Below are positions 37,979-49,500 of a DNA stretch of 64,000 nt, in pieces. The position numbers were made by a program, and so were the translations under genes. How positions within the stretch are numbered: position 1 is the first letter of the stretch; each line of letters starts with the position of its first letter. Source of the DNA: Stictocephala bisonia (Eukaryota; Arthropoda; Insecta; Hemiptera; Membracidae); contig JAQJVL010000324.1 of the NCBI GenBank assembly GCA_035578905.1, forward strand, positions 620,001-684,000, in the 5' to 3' direction. Below the pieces are notes generated by a model, which saw nothing but the letters and a program-made list of their open reading frames with translations, was not told where the DNA came from and did not search any database.

Positions 37979-39530
37979 GCAACAAACATAACTAAGACTT
38001 TAAAACCATAAGGCTATTAAATATATATAGCAGTAACAACTTATAGATAATATAATGATTAATAAAACTGCAAGTTAAAGTACTGTGGCATTTAGATAAA
38101 AGTGTGTTTGTTAAAGTGTTTACACTTTAAAAAACTGTAAAGTTTGTAAATTTGTATTAAGTAGGTAGTAGAAATATGCCAGAAAACTACTGAAAATTAA
38201 ATAATTTTGCAACAATTAAGACATGATGATATTTGGCCAAAAAGTTGCTCTAAACTTTAGAGGCAATGCAGTTTTTGCTCCTGGCCCCGTTTGTTCAGTG
38301 ATTTGGTAATGTGCCAGTTGGTCCTCTATCAAGACTTTCAAAAGCCTCACGATTTCACATTGAATAATATATTCCAAGAATATATAGCTATTCTCCTACA
38401 GCACACTATTATATTAAACTAAAATTAATATGTATTTAAAAATAACTGTGTGCTCTGAAATTAGTGTGTCAAACAAATTAAAGAGAATAAGATAGTTGTT
38501 TTTGAAAACTGCCTCCCACCTCACGATCGATCATCGATGTAATTTGACATTATTGATGTAATAATTGCTGTAAAAATAGACATAGTGTTCCTGAAATATA
38601 TCGATAAGGCATCTCAGACTGTTCATTGTTGTAACTTTTACTAGTGGTCATTGAGCTTGTTTCTGCTTGTGACACAGTGTTTCTTTGTACATCTAGCATT
38701 GTCTGAAACATTGGCATAAAATAAATCTGAAATGTCAGAGGCCAACAAATTATAATTAGTACTTAATACATAATTTTTAAATTATATAAATAACATGGAG
38801 TAATATCCCACAAACCTTTGATGTAGCAGGGCTATATAGGACTACAATGGGCTAAGTAATAGTTGTACATTTGTGACCATCCAAAATTAAATCCAATATA
38901 CATATTTTAGTGTATTTTAATTTAATAATAGCAGTGTAACATGTATTGTGATTTGTAACAATGGGTAAAAATCCAATCAGTAAATAAAATTACACTTACA
39001 GAGGTATTAACCCACCTGCCCACCAATACACATTGAATCACCTGCTCTTTTCCATACATGAACATTTTAAAGAATAAAACAGTTTTTTATCATTGACTGT
39101 TTGAAGAATTTCAAACAACTAGCTATTGATCATGACCAATTGAAGAATTCCAAGATAATTGATAACATTTATGTTTTACAACTTTGATTCGTGAAAGGAT
39201 TCTAGGCGTTAAGATAGAACACTGACCAGTCCCTTACCACCCAACCTCTTACAGCAAACAACCCTTAGCTCCTGTGTTCTTTTGAAATATACTATATATA
39301 AAAAGTTGATTTAAATGCTATAATGAATAAAGTTTAAATTTTAAATGTTTCCTTCTTTCAAAGCTAGGCTTTAAATTGATATAGGTCCTCGTGATATACT
39401 ATACATAAACTATTCGATCAGTTTAATCCAATGCTCTCTTTGCTTACTATACTAAAAATACTACAACCCTCTTCACTATACTACTGTATATATTATACAA
39501 AAGATGGTAATTTAAAACTCTTTGTTTCAG
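37979..39530. other. CACNB intron, AT-rich, no recognised element
   Basis: Ends in the acceptor CTCTTTGTTTCAG. Nothing else was recognised. Confidence 0.5.
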
Positions 39531-39650
39531 TCGAAACCCGTAGCGTTCGCAGTGCGGACCAATGTTTGCTACGATGGCTCCTTGGATGATGACTCGCCAG
39601 TCCATGGAAGTGCCGTCTCCTTCGATATTCGCGATTTTCTCCATATTAAG
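39531..39650 (+). CDS. CACNB: CACNB exon: start of SH3 domain
   Basis: The 40 residues start [20 protein letters not shown] and end [19 protein letters not shown] is the first strand of the beta-subunit SH3 fold, and the segment before FLHIK corresponds to its variable RT-loop. Acceptor TTTGTTTCAG, donor GTGATT; phase 0 on both sides. The exon sits 113 bp upstream of a kilobase-sized palindrome. Confidence 0.96.
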
Positions 39651-39763
39651 GTGATTGTCGATTGCAGGACTAATTTTACTAATGTTATATAGTGAGGTAA
39701 AATCTCAAGACTTTAATAATGATGTGAAATAATATTCCTCTTATGATAAACAAAAATTTGCTC

Positions 39764-40757
39764 CTATCACATGATGATAGGCTTAAAATTGGTTCTTCTA
39801 TCGACTGCTAGAAGAAGAAAGAAACATGCCAATCAAAGTTAGTAAGGTGAAATGTCTTAGTTGTGATGTGATAGAGCATTTTTAGGTGTTTGACTTATTT
39901 ATATTTAATACAGCTATAAATATAATATAATTGGGCTGGGTTGAATCGACCTGTTGAAATATTTAGCGCATGTAGAGGCTTCAGCAGCAGAGTGGAAGTG
40001 TTCCACCACTCCGTCTTTTGTTAGTGTGCGAGGCAGTGTTGGGAGTGGGGACAACGGACACAATCAGCTGGTAAAGTTGTGGTGAGTTATGATGCGCTTA
40101 GCACTTCATCTCCTTCGCTTCCTTTGTTTGTAGGTTATGTAAAAATTAAAGGTAGAAGAGAAAATTACTTGAATTATAAAATTTGATATACTATAGCCAT
40201 AATCTTGTGTATTGTCATTTTTGTAGTTATAATAACTACAAAAATGACAATTGTCATTTTTGTAGTTATAATTGTCATTTTTGTAGTTATAATAACTACA
40301 AAAATGACAATACACAAGATTATGGCTATAGTATATCAAATTTTATAATTCAAGCAATTTTCTCTTCTACCTTTAATTTTTACATAACCTAAAAACAAAG
40401 GAAGCGAAGGAGATGAAGTGCTAAGCGCATCATAACTCACCACAACTTTACCAGCTGATTGTGTCCGTTGTCCCCACTCCCAACACTGCCTCGCACACTA
40501 ACAAAAGACGGAGTGGTGGAACACTTCCACTCTGCTGCTGAAGCCCCTACATGCGCTAAATATTTCAACAGGTCGATTCAACCCAGCCCAATTATATTAT
40601 ATTTATAGCTGTATTAAATATAAATAAGTCAAACACCTAAAAATGCTCTATCACATCACAACTAAGACATTTCACCTTACTAACTTTGATTGGCATGTTT
40701 CTTTCTTCTTCTAGCAGTCGATAGAAGAACCAATTTTAAGCCTATCATCATGTGATA
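39764..40757. repeat. Near-perfect ~1-kb palindrome (arms ~466 bp)
   Basis: The left arm 39764-40230 and right arm 40292-40757 are inverted copies with only a handful of differences (for example at AGGCTTC/AGCCCCT, TTTGTAGG/TAAAAAC and TTACTTGAA/TTCAAGCAA), i.e. about 99% identity. The 61-bp centre is itself built from repeated GTCATTTTTGTAGTTATAAT units. No gene was recognised in the arms; open frames near 40106-40392 are mirror images caused by the symmetry. A diverged single-arm relative lies at 42480-42725. Confidence 0.93.
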
Positions 40758-40779
40758 ATTGATAATCATGTGATTCAAT

Positions 40780-41290
40780 TCGTCATGTTGAAATTGAATA
40801 TTACGTTCTTGCTCGATCTATCATGACTTATACAGTTTGCAAAGCACATATTTTAAAATTGCATATGAAGTAATATGTAAATAAAACATTAACAAAAGTA
40901 GTGATAAATATTATTTCAGTTTGAAGGTAGGTCATTGAAAATTTCATTCACATTATAAGTATTTCAAATAATAAATACATTTAAAACACAATAATATTGC
41001 AAATCAAATTATAAAATAAGCTCAATATAAATCGGTAATGACAACAAACTGCCTACACCAGCTGTCCTCACTCCTATCTAGGTCCATTTCCCCTTATGCC
41101 ATGTTCCAGCTGTACTAGATTCCAGTTCCCTCCACGTTCCTTACTCACCAATAGTCACCTAGCACAACGATGTAATAGGTAGAGCTTCCCACTGCTTATC
41201 TATGATGACGAAATGTTAAAATGGCATATTGGTTCAGTGGTGGGAGAAGACTTATGTTCCCTCTCACTTCAATGACTAGCTTTGCCTCTC
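40780..41290. repeat. Diverged inverted repeat, left arm
   Basis: Pairs with 42000-42465. Matches include TTTGATTTGC/GCAAATCAAA, CTCCACGTTCC/GGAACGTGGAG, CAGTGGTGGGAGAAGACT/AGTCTTCTCCCACCACTG and GCTCGATCTATCA/TGATAGATCGAGC. Identity is clearly lower than in the palindrome. Confidence 0.8.
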
Positions 41291-41719
41291 TCGCACAGGT
41301 TCTCTAATAAGGTTGCAATCAAAGCAGCTGAACTGTAGTTTGTCAAACAGAAATAGGAATTGCGGTTCAACAATTGTTGTAAAATGATGAAATATGTACT
41401 GGAGAAACATATTCAATTAAAATCAGAGCTTTACTTGGATTTATACTCTGGCATGCATAGGGTTGCCATACGTAAATGTACGTATATATATATATATATT
41501 ACGGTTCACAATGAACTAATGAATGTAATCGACTATCTGTGGAAACAGTTTTAAAAATATCTTCATTTGTCATTACAAACTACTCGGAACTTTCCTTAGT
41601 TTTTGATTATTTGATAACACTACCTTAACTTCCTAACAATAATGCCAAGTCCTCAGGAAAGTATTTCTGTTATACAAAGTAAGTAGTATACAATAAATGT
41701 ACAAATTGTACATTTATTA

Positions 41720-41796
41720 TTGAGGTTAAGTGGTAGAGAGGACTCTATAGTCCTAACTTCGCCTCCAATAAAGCAATTTTTCATTTCATTTCATTA
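41720..41796 (+). repeat. SINE 3' fragment
   Basis: GAGGTTAAGTGGTAGAGAGG, ACTCTATAGTCCTAACTTCG and CCTCCAATAAAG match the 3' part of the SINE at 37761, followed by a (CATTT)n tail. A small palindrome AATAAATGTACAA/TTGTACATTTATT precedes it at 41692-41718. Confidence 0.7.
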
Positions 41797-41999
41797 CAAT
41801 ATATAATTACTTTCAAACAATTCATTAGTCTATGTTAGTAATACTCAATAACATAGTAAATTTTATTTTACTTTAATTTTGAAACACATTTTTTAGCTGT
41901 TCATTGTTATAATTTCTGGATCGATCTAGTACTATAGTTTGATCGTTTTAATTGCGACCTAATTAAAGAACCTGTGTGAGATAAAGATAGACATTGAAG

Positions 42000-42465
42000 T
42001 GAGACAGAAAATTAGTCTTCTCCCACCACTGAACCGACTTGCCACTTGGTCACATTTTGTCGTCATGGATACGTAGTAGAAAGCTCCGCTTATTATGTCA
42101 TCGTGCTAAGTAACCATTCAGGGGCAAGGAACGTGGAGGGAACTGGAATATGACATAAGAGGAAAAGGAGCTGTGATAGGAGTGAGGAATCAGCTAGTGA
42201 AGGGAAGTTTGTTCTCATTACCTATATGAGGTTATATTGTAATTTGATTTGCGATATTATTGTGTTTTAAATATATAATTTATTTTAAACACTTAAAGTG
42301 TGATTGGAATGTCCAGCAACCTACCTTCTAACTAAAATAATATTTATCACAAATTTCTTTGATGTTTTATTTACATATTACATCGTATGCTATTTTAAAA
42401 GGTGTGCTGTGTTAACTGTATAAGTTGTGATAGATCGAGCAAAAACATAATATTCAATTTCAAAA
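42000..42465. repeat. Diverged inverted repeat, right arm
   Basis: Partner of 40780-41290, lying inside the hAT-like element. Confidence 0.8.
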
Positions 42466-42479
42466 TGATTATAATTTAA

Positions 42480-42725
42480 AATTTAATTTTACTAAAAAAA
42501 TGACAATTTACAATATTATGGCTATATTATATTGACTTTTATAATTCAACCAGTCTTCTTCACTTAACTTCACAAGCTGACTGTGTCCGTTGTCCCAACT
42601 CAACACTGCCCCTCACGCCAACTAGAGACAGAGTGGTGGAACACTTCCCCTCTGCTGCTGAAACTCTTACATGCACTAAATATACCACGCAGGTCACTTT
42701 CAACTCGGCCCAATTACAGTATGAA
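42480..42725 (+). repeat. Diverged copy of the palindrome arm
   Basis: AATGACAATTTACAATATTA, TGGCTATATTATATTGACTT, ACTGTGTCCGTTGTCCC, GAGTGGTGGAACACTTCC and CTCTGCTGCTGAA follow the same order and orientation as the right arm 40300-40640, with many substitutions and deletions. Confidence 0.8.
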
Positions 42726-43016
42726 ACTTATTAAAAAGAAACTTAACTAAGCATAACTTTAAGTGCAAAAGTAATAGGCTTTAAATGTTCAAATTATCAT
42801 CTAAGGTAAGCCCTCAGATACCTTGTTGTAGTAGGTATGTGTCCCATTTTCATTAAAATAAAATATGGCAACCCTAGGCATGCATCAAGGGGACTTAGGA
42901 TAACTAGCCGTGTCTCTTCTAAGATTTGAATTCCTAATAAATACTTCAAGATTTAATGACAATACAAGTCGAGCTGCTTATGAAAAACTTAACATCCTAC
43001 AAAATGTATTTATGTA

Positions 43017-43748
43017 CAGTACAACTTTGATTATCTGGCCTTGCTTTATTTGTCAGTTTCTATCATCAGGCTTGACAATCAAGACAAACACATTCTTTTT
43101 ATTAAATAAAATTACAATTTCATGGAAGCACCGTCCAGACCTACAACATAAATCTCGAACAGAAGTGTTTGAGTTTTGAACCTTAAATATTGCAGGCACT
43201 GTTCTTTTAACTTGTCATGCATTACTAATTGGTTGGTTGTCATTGCATAACATACCTGAAAATTCGAACTGACAATTTGTCTACTTTAGTAGATCGACTG
43301 GAAGAGTTCATTTCCCATATGCGGAAGTGGAAGAGTTCATTACAAACATACCTTCACCATTGTCAGTCTTTTGTTTACTGTGGTGGAGTGAAAACACGTT
43401 CCTGTTTATTTAAAGGATGTAGGTTACTGTACATCCATTAAAAATCACTGTATAGCAAGTTTTTATCTAAATACTATACAGTAACTCAATGTATGATGTG
43501 AGAATTTTAAATCAATAAAACGCAGTTACTTGTTTTTTAAAACGTATATCTTACGAGAGACAACATTTCGATAATATGTTGTCGGCCATGTTTTTCTTGT
43601 CAAAATTCACAATACATTTGCAATTTGCGGTACGTGCTATTGTAGATGCTCCTATCTCGATTTTGATCTGATATTGGACACTTTATAACTTATATTTTAT
43701 GCAGCTTGACCTGCCATCACATTAGGCCAGATAACCAAAGTTGTACTG
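43017..43748. mobile_element. pogo/Tigger-like non-autonomous transposon (732 bp)
   Basis: CAGTACAACTTTGATTATCTGGCC at the left mirrors GGCCAGATAACCAAAGTTGTACTG at the right (~24-bp inverted repeats with one or two mismatches). TA flanks both ends (43015-43016 and 43749-43750). End sequence and TA duplication fit pogo/Tigger elements. An open frame at 43229-43441 does not resemble a transposase I know. Confidence 0.75.
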
Positions 43749-43750
43749 TA

Positions 43751-44625
43751 CCTACAATATTTACGGCTAGTAGGATTTCTTAGAGATAGCTGGGTCCTTT
43801 AGCTGCAAAGAGGATTTATTTATTCCACACTGAAAAGAATAATTAATTGTACACCTCTGGAGTCACAGCACAACTGCAGGCTTTCAGGGGTAAGTGCCTA
43901 CTTCGTACTTCCTTATCTAACAAGCCCGCAAAGTATGGGATCAACTTTATAATGTCGTTCACCACTAACGGTTTTGATCAATGCTCTCCCAAATACTGAT
44001 AAAAAATTGGACATTGAATGAGATCCCCAAGATACGTTTTTTTTTTTTAGAAGCTGTTAGAAATTATTTATGTTAGGAACAGTAATATTACAATTAATTG
44101 ATAACTGGTTTTCATCAGTATAGTTTTTCAATTATATGCTTCAAAAGCATAACTTTTTGGTAATTCCCAATTGATATGCTTGAAAAGCATGTAACAATAA
44201 CTCAATCTGAATTGTTAAAAAACAGACCAGTTAAACATCATTTTCTTATTTGACCGACAGTTTGACAATGGTTTCACATGAACCAAAAATAAATAACATG
44301 TACTCCTCTTATCACACATGCATCAAGGTTTCAGCTTTGACAAAATATACTAAATTACCATAAATCGTCTATTTCTACAACTAAAAAGTAGGGGTTGATT
44401 TATTAGACTAATGTCCATTATGTATAGAGGTTACACAGCTAAACTAACTCCCTAGTAAATTTTGTTGATTGACAGAGTGAAAATTATTAATCAAACAGGG
44501 ATAAATTAACATTCCCTCCCCCACCAACTATTATTAACTTATGTCAAAGAATGTAAGCATTTATAGTTAATTTATATATTAGTATTTTACAAGTAATAAT
44601 TTTGTAAATGATTTTATTGTTATTG
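43751..44625. other. Intron sequence, no recognised element
   Basis: AT-rich. It ends at the TTAA site used by the piggyBac element. Confidence 0.4.
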
Positions 44626-44629
44626 TTAA

Positions 44630-47142
44630 CCCTTTCAGGAGTAAAGATGTCATATGATGTCCTAATTTTCGTGACTGAAAGAAGTATTAGTTTTGAAAAA
44701 AACAAGTTCTAGAGGAGTAAAAAAATTAAATGTCAAAAAATGTTTCAAACTTGTTTATTACATTACATAATTAATTATTATATGTCTTATCATTTAAAAT
44801 TACATTGATGTAGTAATTTATTTTAGTGTGGAATACCTCGAAGCAGGGGTATATGCGTAGTGGGATTCGGCATTGAGAGCATTCATGGGAAGTGTCCTTG
44901 CGTCTTTTTTGCTGAGTTTTTGTGTTGTTGCACACGTAACACTTCCTCTGAAGTATTCTGCTTCTCTCTTAGGCAGAGGTCGGATAAAATGACGTCCGGA
45001 TAAACGAAGTGGGTGTTTATCACCTGCTGGAGCAGCTGCTTGCAGAGGTCTTCCTACTTCTTCAGTTTTCCAAGTGTAATGGTTTTCTAATATTTGTCTG
45101 ATAAGGCTGAGTCGAAAGTCCACAAATGCCTTGTTTTTACCAGTATATAGATTATACATCCGATATGAATTGAGCAAAATTATGTCCAGAATATGAAAAA
45201 ATAACTTTCTATACCATTTGTTGGTTTTTCGAGTAGTGTCATTGAAGGACATCATCATGTCGGCACGGTCCACAGCTCCCATGTTCTTGTTGTATTCAAC
45301 AACAGATAGCGGTTTTGAAGTTGTACATCCATTTTTATTGGTGTTGACCATTTCATGCCTATGTACACTAGTTAGCATAGTCACATTTCTTCTGTCACAC
45401 CATCTCACGGCTAGAAGTGTTCCATTGTTATGTACAGTAACATCTCCTTTTTTCATTTTGTTAGGTAGACAAGGTAAACTTTACGGTTTGACTGTATGGT
45501 ACTACATACGCCAGTAGCTTGTTCATTTAGCTATGTAAATAGCTCTGGACCAGTTATCTACATATAATAAATGGTTTTTCTCAAGATATGGCTGCATGAA
45601 GTTTTATTAACTTTAGCAGAGGCACTTGAAAATGTAGTATCATCACTGTAATCAGTCCCCTTTCCTGTGTAAATGATGAAATCAAGTACTATTCCTGTCA
45701 AACAGTCACATAAAACAAAGAGTTTTATCCCAAAATGGTTTCTTTTATTAGGTATGTATTGTTTGAACCCCAGGCTACCCTTTCATAACATCAAACTCTC
45801 ATCGATTACTAGATTTTGCCCAGGAGAAAATGATGAGGAAAATTTGCGTCTAGTAGTTTCAAGTACAGTACGAATCTTGTACAGTTTGTCACCACTACTT
45901 AAAAGAGTATTATCATCTAAATGTAACATGCGTAGTAACAGCAAAAATCGGTCCTGACTAAAGATTTTAGAGAAAATGGGTGTTTCCAATAGTGGATCGG
46001 TACTCCAATAGAGCTTCATTGTATTTTTTTTACAGTGTGGCATTAAAAATGAAGCAGCAAAGAAACAGTACAGTTCATCAGTATGAGTGTCAACCCAACG
46101 TTTTAGTTTGGAGAATTCTTTTACATTAAGTTCTTTGTAATTACACTCACGGTAATATTTATTTGTCTCAGAAGTAATGTGTGAAACCAAATCGTGGTCC
46201 AATAAATTGTAGAAAAAATCTATTTCATTTGCTTCAGTTTTTTCTATATCTAATAAAAGGCCAGAATTTGAAGCATCAAAAGTATAATTTCTGGGTTGAA
46301 AATCATCAGTGTGCCTCCACTTACATGTAGGACAAATATTAGGCCTACTTACAGGTTCAGCAGGAGTTTGTATTTCAGGTAAATCTTGATCATTACAATC
46401 TTCATTTATGCTACTTTCTTGTACCGTTGTCAATGACAAATCTTCCACGTCAAATATTTCAAAATCGGATTCATCAAACATTTCATCATCTGAATTTAGC
46501 ACTTCATCCGGATTATGAGTTATTTGATCACTTTCACTGTAATCGTATACTAAATGTCTTATTTCATCACTGCGAAGAAGCCTGTCTCTGTCCATTTTCA
46601 CTTAACACAGTACTAAATAATATAACACTGATGTAATATAAAAATAATAAATAAGAACAACTCTACCGTAAAATAAAAATAATAAAAGCAATCAATAATG
46701 TATTGAAAGTATAAAAGGGATAGCCAAGTGCACTGCAGACTCAATAAATGTATTGTGTGTAGCTGTGTAGCTGACAGACAACTGAGAGAATGTAAATGAA
46801 AAGTGTGCCAATGGAGTGAAATGCGCGCCAAACCTTGTATCAGCTGCACGCCAGCTGATGACATCGGGCGGGAACCAAATCAGTTTAGAGAGAGAGGACA
46901 AATGAATGTTACCACTGACATGAAGAGTGCCAAAAAATGTGCACATCTGAAATTTGAGTTTGCCTGTGACAGATAATAATAGTGTAATGTGTTAAGAATA
47001 TGCACAATTAATTTAATAAATTAAATAATTTACCATTACACAAGACGTCACATGACGCCCTTACTCATTTAGGCCAATTTATAAAAAGACGTCATGCAAC
47101 GTCTTTACTCAATTTAGCTAAATTAATGCACTCCTGAAAGGG
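44630..47142 (-). mobile_element. piggyBac-family transposon, structurally complete, coding region dead
   Basis: The 2513-bp element begins CCCTTTCAGGAGT and ends ACTCCTGAAAGGG (13-bp perfect inverted repeats). TTAA lies at 44626-44629 and 47143-47146, the exact piggyBac target site. Subterminal copies of a 23-bp motif (GAGTAAAGATGTCATATGAT at the left; inverse GACGTCATGCAACGTCTTTA and GACGTCACATGACGCCCTTA at the right) probably served as transposase-binding sites. The minus-strand transposase is broken. Confidence 0.95.
44818..46601 (-). pseudogene. piggyBac transposase pseudogene
   Basis: Translation starts MKMDRDRLLRSDEIRHLVYD with an acidic N-terminus (to ~residue 110). The DDE core begins around residue 120, and LVIDESLM carries the first catalytic Asp. 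An in-frame TGA follows at about 45782; the downstream frame reads LGFKQYIPNKRNHFGIKLF, then LLYVDNW (second Asp). A further stop and a frameshift occur near 45470-45600, after which NKNMGAVDRADMMMSFND supplies the third Asp. The C-terminal cysteine-rich finger (KCYVCNN..HECSQC..PCFEVFHTK) is readable only after another frameshift near 44980. All the family landmarks are present, but at least four lesions prevent a full-length product. Confidence 0.93.
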
Positions 47143-47146
47143 TTAA

Positions 47147-49265
47147 AGAACTTCGGAATAAGGTAGTAGTATGTTCAATATAGAAATAATTATTTTGTGA
47201 AACAATGAATTTTTGTGCACCCAGTACTCCGATGTAAAATTAATGATTAAAAATTTTAGGTGTACGGGTGAAAAGTATAATAGTAGTAGACAAAAATGTA
47301 GTATTTGTTTAGGGAAATGTAGAAACACTTTTTTGGGTGAAAAATTAAAATAGTAGTATGTTGTGAGAACAGTTAATTCAGTCCAGTCTGTCTGTTCTGT
47401 TAGGCACGACAATCTCTAATGGGAGTATTAAAAATTTTTTTTTCATTATTGGTGTAAACTTGTAAATATAGAATTTTGGGTTTTGATTAGGAATAAAATA
47501 AATCTATTAATAGTAACACTTTTTTGTTAAGTTGATTTTTTAAGGGGAATATTGTGTTTCGTTTATATTAGAATAAGGATTGCCAAATGCCACAGGAGCC
47601 ACGCTATCAGTAGAAGCAACATAATGGCTGATAATTAGTGACAGGCATAGTGAACACCAGCCATCAATTCTGGAAGAGATGGCGGTATTTATTTCCATAG
47701 AAACTGTATGATTGATTTGTAAAACTGAGGAAATATATTCATTTATTCATAAGATAGTCTTAAAATTTCACCAAGAAAGTGCATGGTCAAGCATATGCAC
47801 TTTATGGGTGAAATTTTAAAAATGGCTTATTTTGGTTCAATATAATCCTAATTGAGATATGAAATAACATTTTTTGGCAGTTGTCCTTAAAACATTAAAG
47901 AAAGATTATTTTGGCATACAAACCAATCAAAATTACAATTAAACTAAAAAAAGAGTCATGTCTTAAAGGCATTGGTTTTCATTTTGATTTACTTTATATC
48001 GAAATTGTTTTGGGGTAGAAAAGCAGGCTTACCTTTTGTTTAGAGGGTGGGTAGGAGAATTCCTATACATACAGACATAAAACACAAACAAAATGAGTAA
48101 AAATACTTGAAGGTTGCAAATCCCAACATCAGCTGCCACAGTAGAAACTATTCTCCTAGTTTTCTACTGTATGTCATGTCTTTAAAAAATCAGGGAGCTG
48201 GCATTGCTGACTTCATCCTTCATTTACATCTCCAATGTGCTTTTTACTGTCAGTTCAAGTGTACAGGATTGTGACATTCAATACTGTAGCACAAATGACA
48301 GGATAACTTTGAGTCTCAAAAACATAAAAAAAAACATTTCAACAATTTCCTTTACAGGTTTGTGTCAAGTTAATCAACAGTATCTCCAAAAGCATAAATT
48401 ATATAAAGCATCATTAGTGCAAAATATGTTCTTGAACAGAGAAAACGCTTTCTTATGACTGCAACAAATGCCTAAGAGACAGTTAACACTAATGTAAATC
48501 TTTATAAAATTGTTGTAATAATTACTATGTTTATCCTTGAGGATTTGGAGGGGAATAAGGAAGAGACTGGCAAGTTGCTGGCCTTGCCATCCGCACGATG
48601 TACTGGAGAACTAACTACTCGACACCCCAAGTTTCTATTACTCGACACCCATTCAGAGCACAATTGGATGTTTGTTCTTTATGGTTATACTCTGATTAGG
48701 AGTTCCAAAACAGCTACTAGAAATTGAACTGATTTTTCGAACTTTCAGTGTGTAGTTTCAATGAATCACAATACCAGCTCACAATTAATTGTATATGGTT
48801 CAAAACAATATTTTGTTTTAATTAGTTTTAATTAATTGTCATGTACATAGAGGGCTTTTGGGAAAAGTAATCCACTGTTAACTATGGATGTGTGTGCTTG
48901 TGCTTGTAGAAATAATAAGTATGGTTGTTTGAAATAAATAATGTAAAATGTAGGCCTAAGTTTGGCAGATGCTACACGATTTTAAAAATTGCTTAAATCA
49001 ATTAATATTTATTGATCTACTTGGAAATGTGAATACAAAAAGCTGAAGACTAGTTTAAAAGAATAGAAAATTGTTTAGACTGTTGCTTTGTGAAATTAAA
49101 TAAAAAATTCAACTAAACTATTTTTAAATAATACATTATACAAATTCATTTAAAATAAAATAATTCTTACGTATGAAAAACAAATTATTGTTTATGTGAT
49201 AAACTGTATTATATTTAAACATAAAAAATACTAAGCTTTTCTTCTAACCAAATAAATAATTGCAG
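47147..49265. other. Intron sequence, no recognised element
   Basis: Mostly AT-rich. A GC-richer stretch at 48530-48730 has an open frame of 66 codons with no recognisable motif. Ends in the acceptor TAATTGCAG. Confidence 0.4.
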
Positions 49266-49500
49266 GAAAAATATGACAACAATTGGTGGATTGGCCGCTT
49301 GGTGAAAGAAGGTTGTGACGTCGGCTTCATTCCATCACCAGTCAAACTTGAGAATCTACGTCTCCAACAGACTCAAGCGAGAAACTCAAAACTCTACTCT
49401 TCCAAGACATCTTCATCCAGCAACCTAGGTGCGCTAGCCAACGATGTCCTGTCCACGTCCAAAAGCGCCAACTCTAGAGGTTCCACCCCCCCTACGCCCG
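49266..49500 (+). CDS. CACNB: CACNB exon: SH3 core and HOOK linker
   Basis: The exon encodes [40 protein letters not shown] and a Ser-rich tail ([20 protein letters not shown] through STPPTPG). [12 protein letters not shown] and GFIPSP are the hallmark SH3 strands of beta subunits. The Ser/Thr/Pro-rich remainder is the start of the HOOK loop, the variable, alternatively spliced and phosphorylated part of the protein. It starts in phase 0 and ends in phase 1 (CCC G|GTAACA), and the next exon supplies GT to restore Gly. Confidence 0.96.

Larger units (their letters stand above)
41458..42876. mobile_element. hAT-like non-autonomous transposon (1419 bp)
   Basis: The left end TAGGGTTGCCATA (41458-41470) and right end TATGGCAACCCTA (42864-42876) are perfect 13-bp inverted repeats. 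They are flanked by an 8-bp direct repeat GGCATGCA (41450-41457 and 42877-42884), the duplication length typical of hAT elements. No transposase was recognised. The interior holds a SINE 3' fragment, one arm of the 40.8/42.0-kb inverted repeat and a relative of the palindrome arm. Confidence 0.8.

Noticed and set aside
40106..40392. Two almost identical open frames on opposite strands
   Set aside because: Mirror images created by the palindrome's symmetry.
43229..43441. Open frame inside the pogo-like element
   Set aside because: No helix-turn-helix or DDE motif of a pogo transposase.
48527..48727. 66-codon open frame in a GC-richer patch
   Set aside because: No splice sites in a phase compatible with CACNB and no family match.
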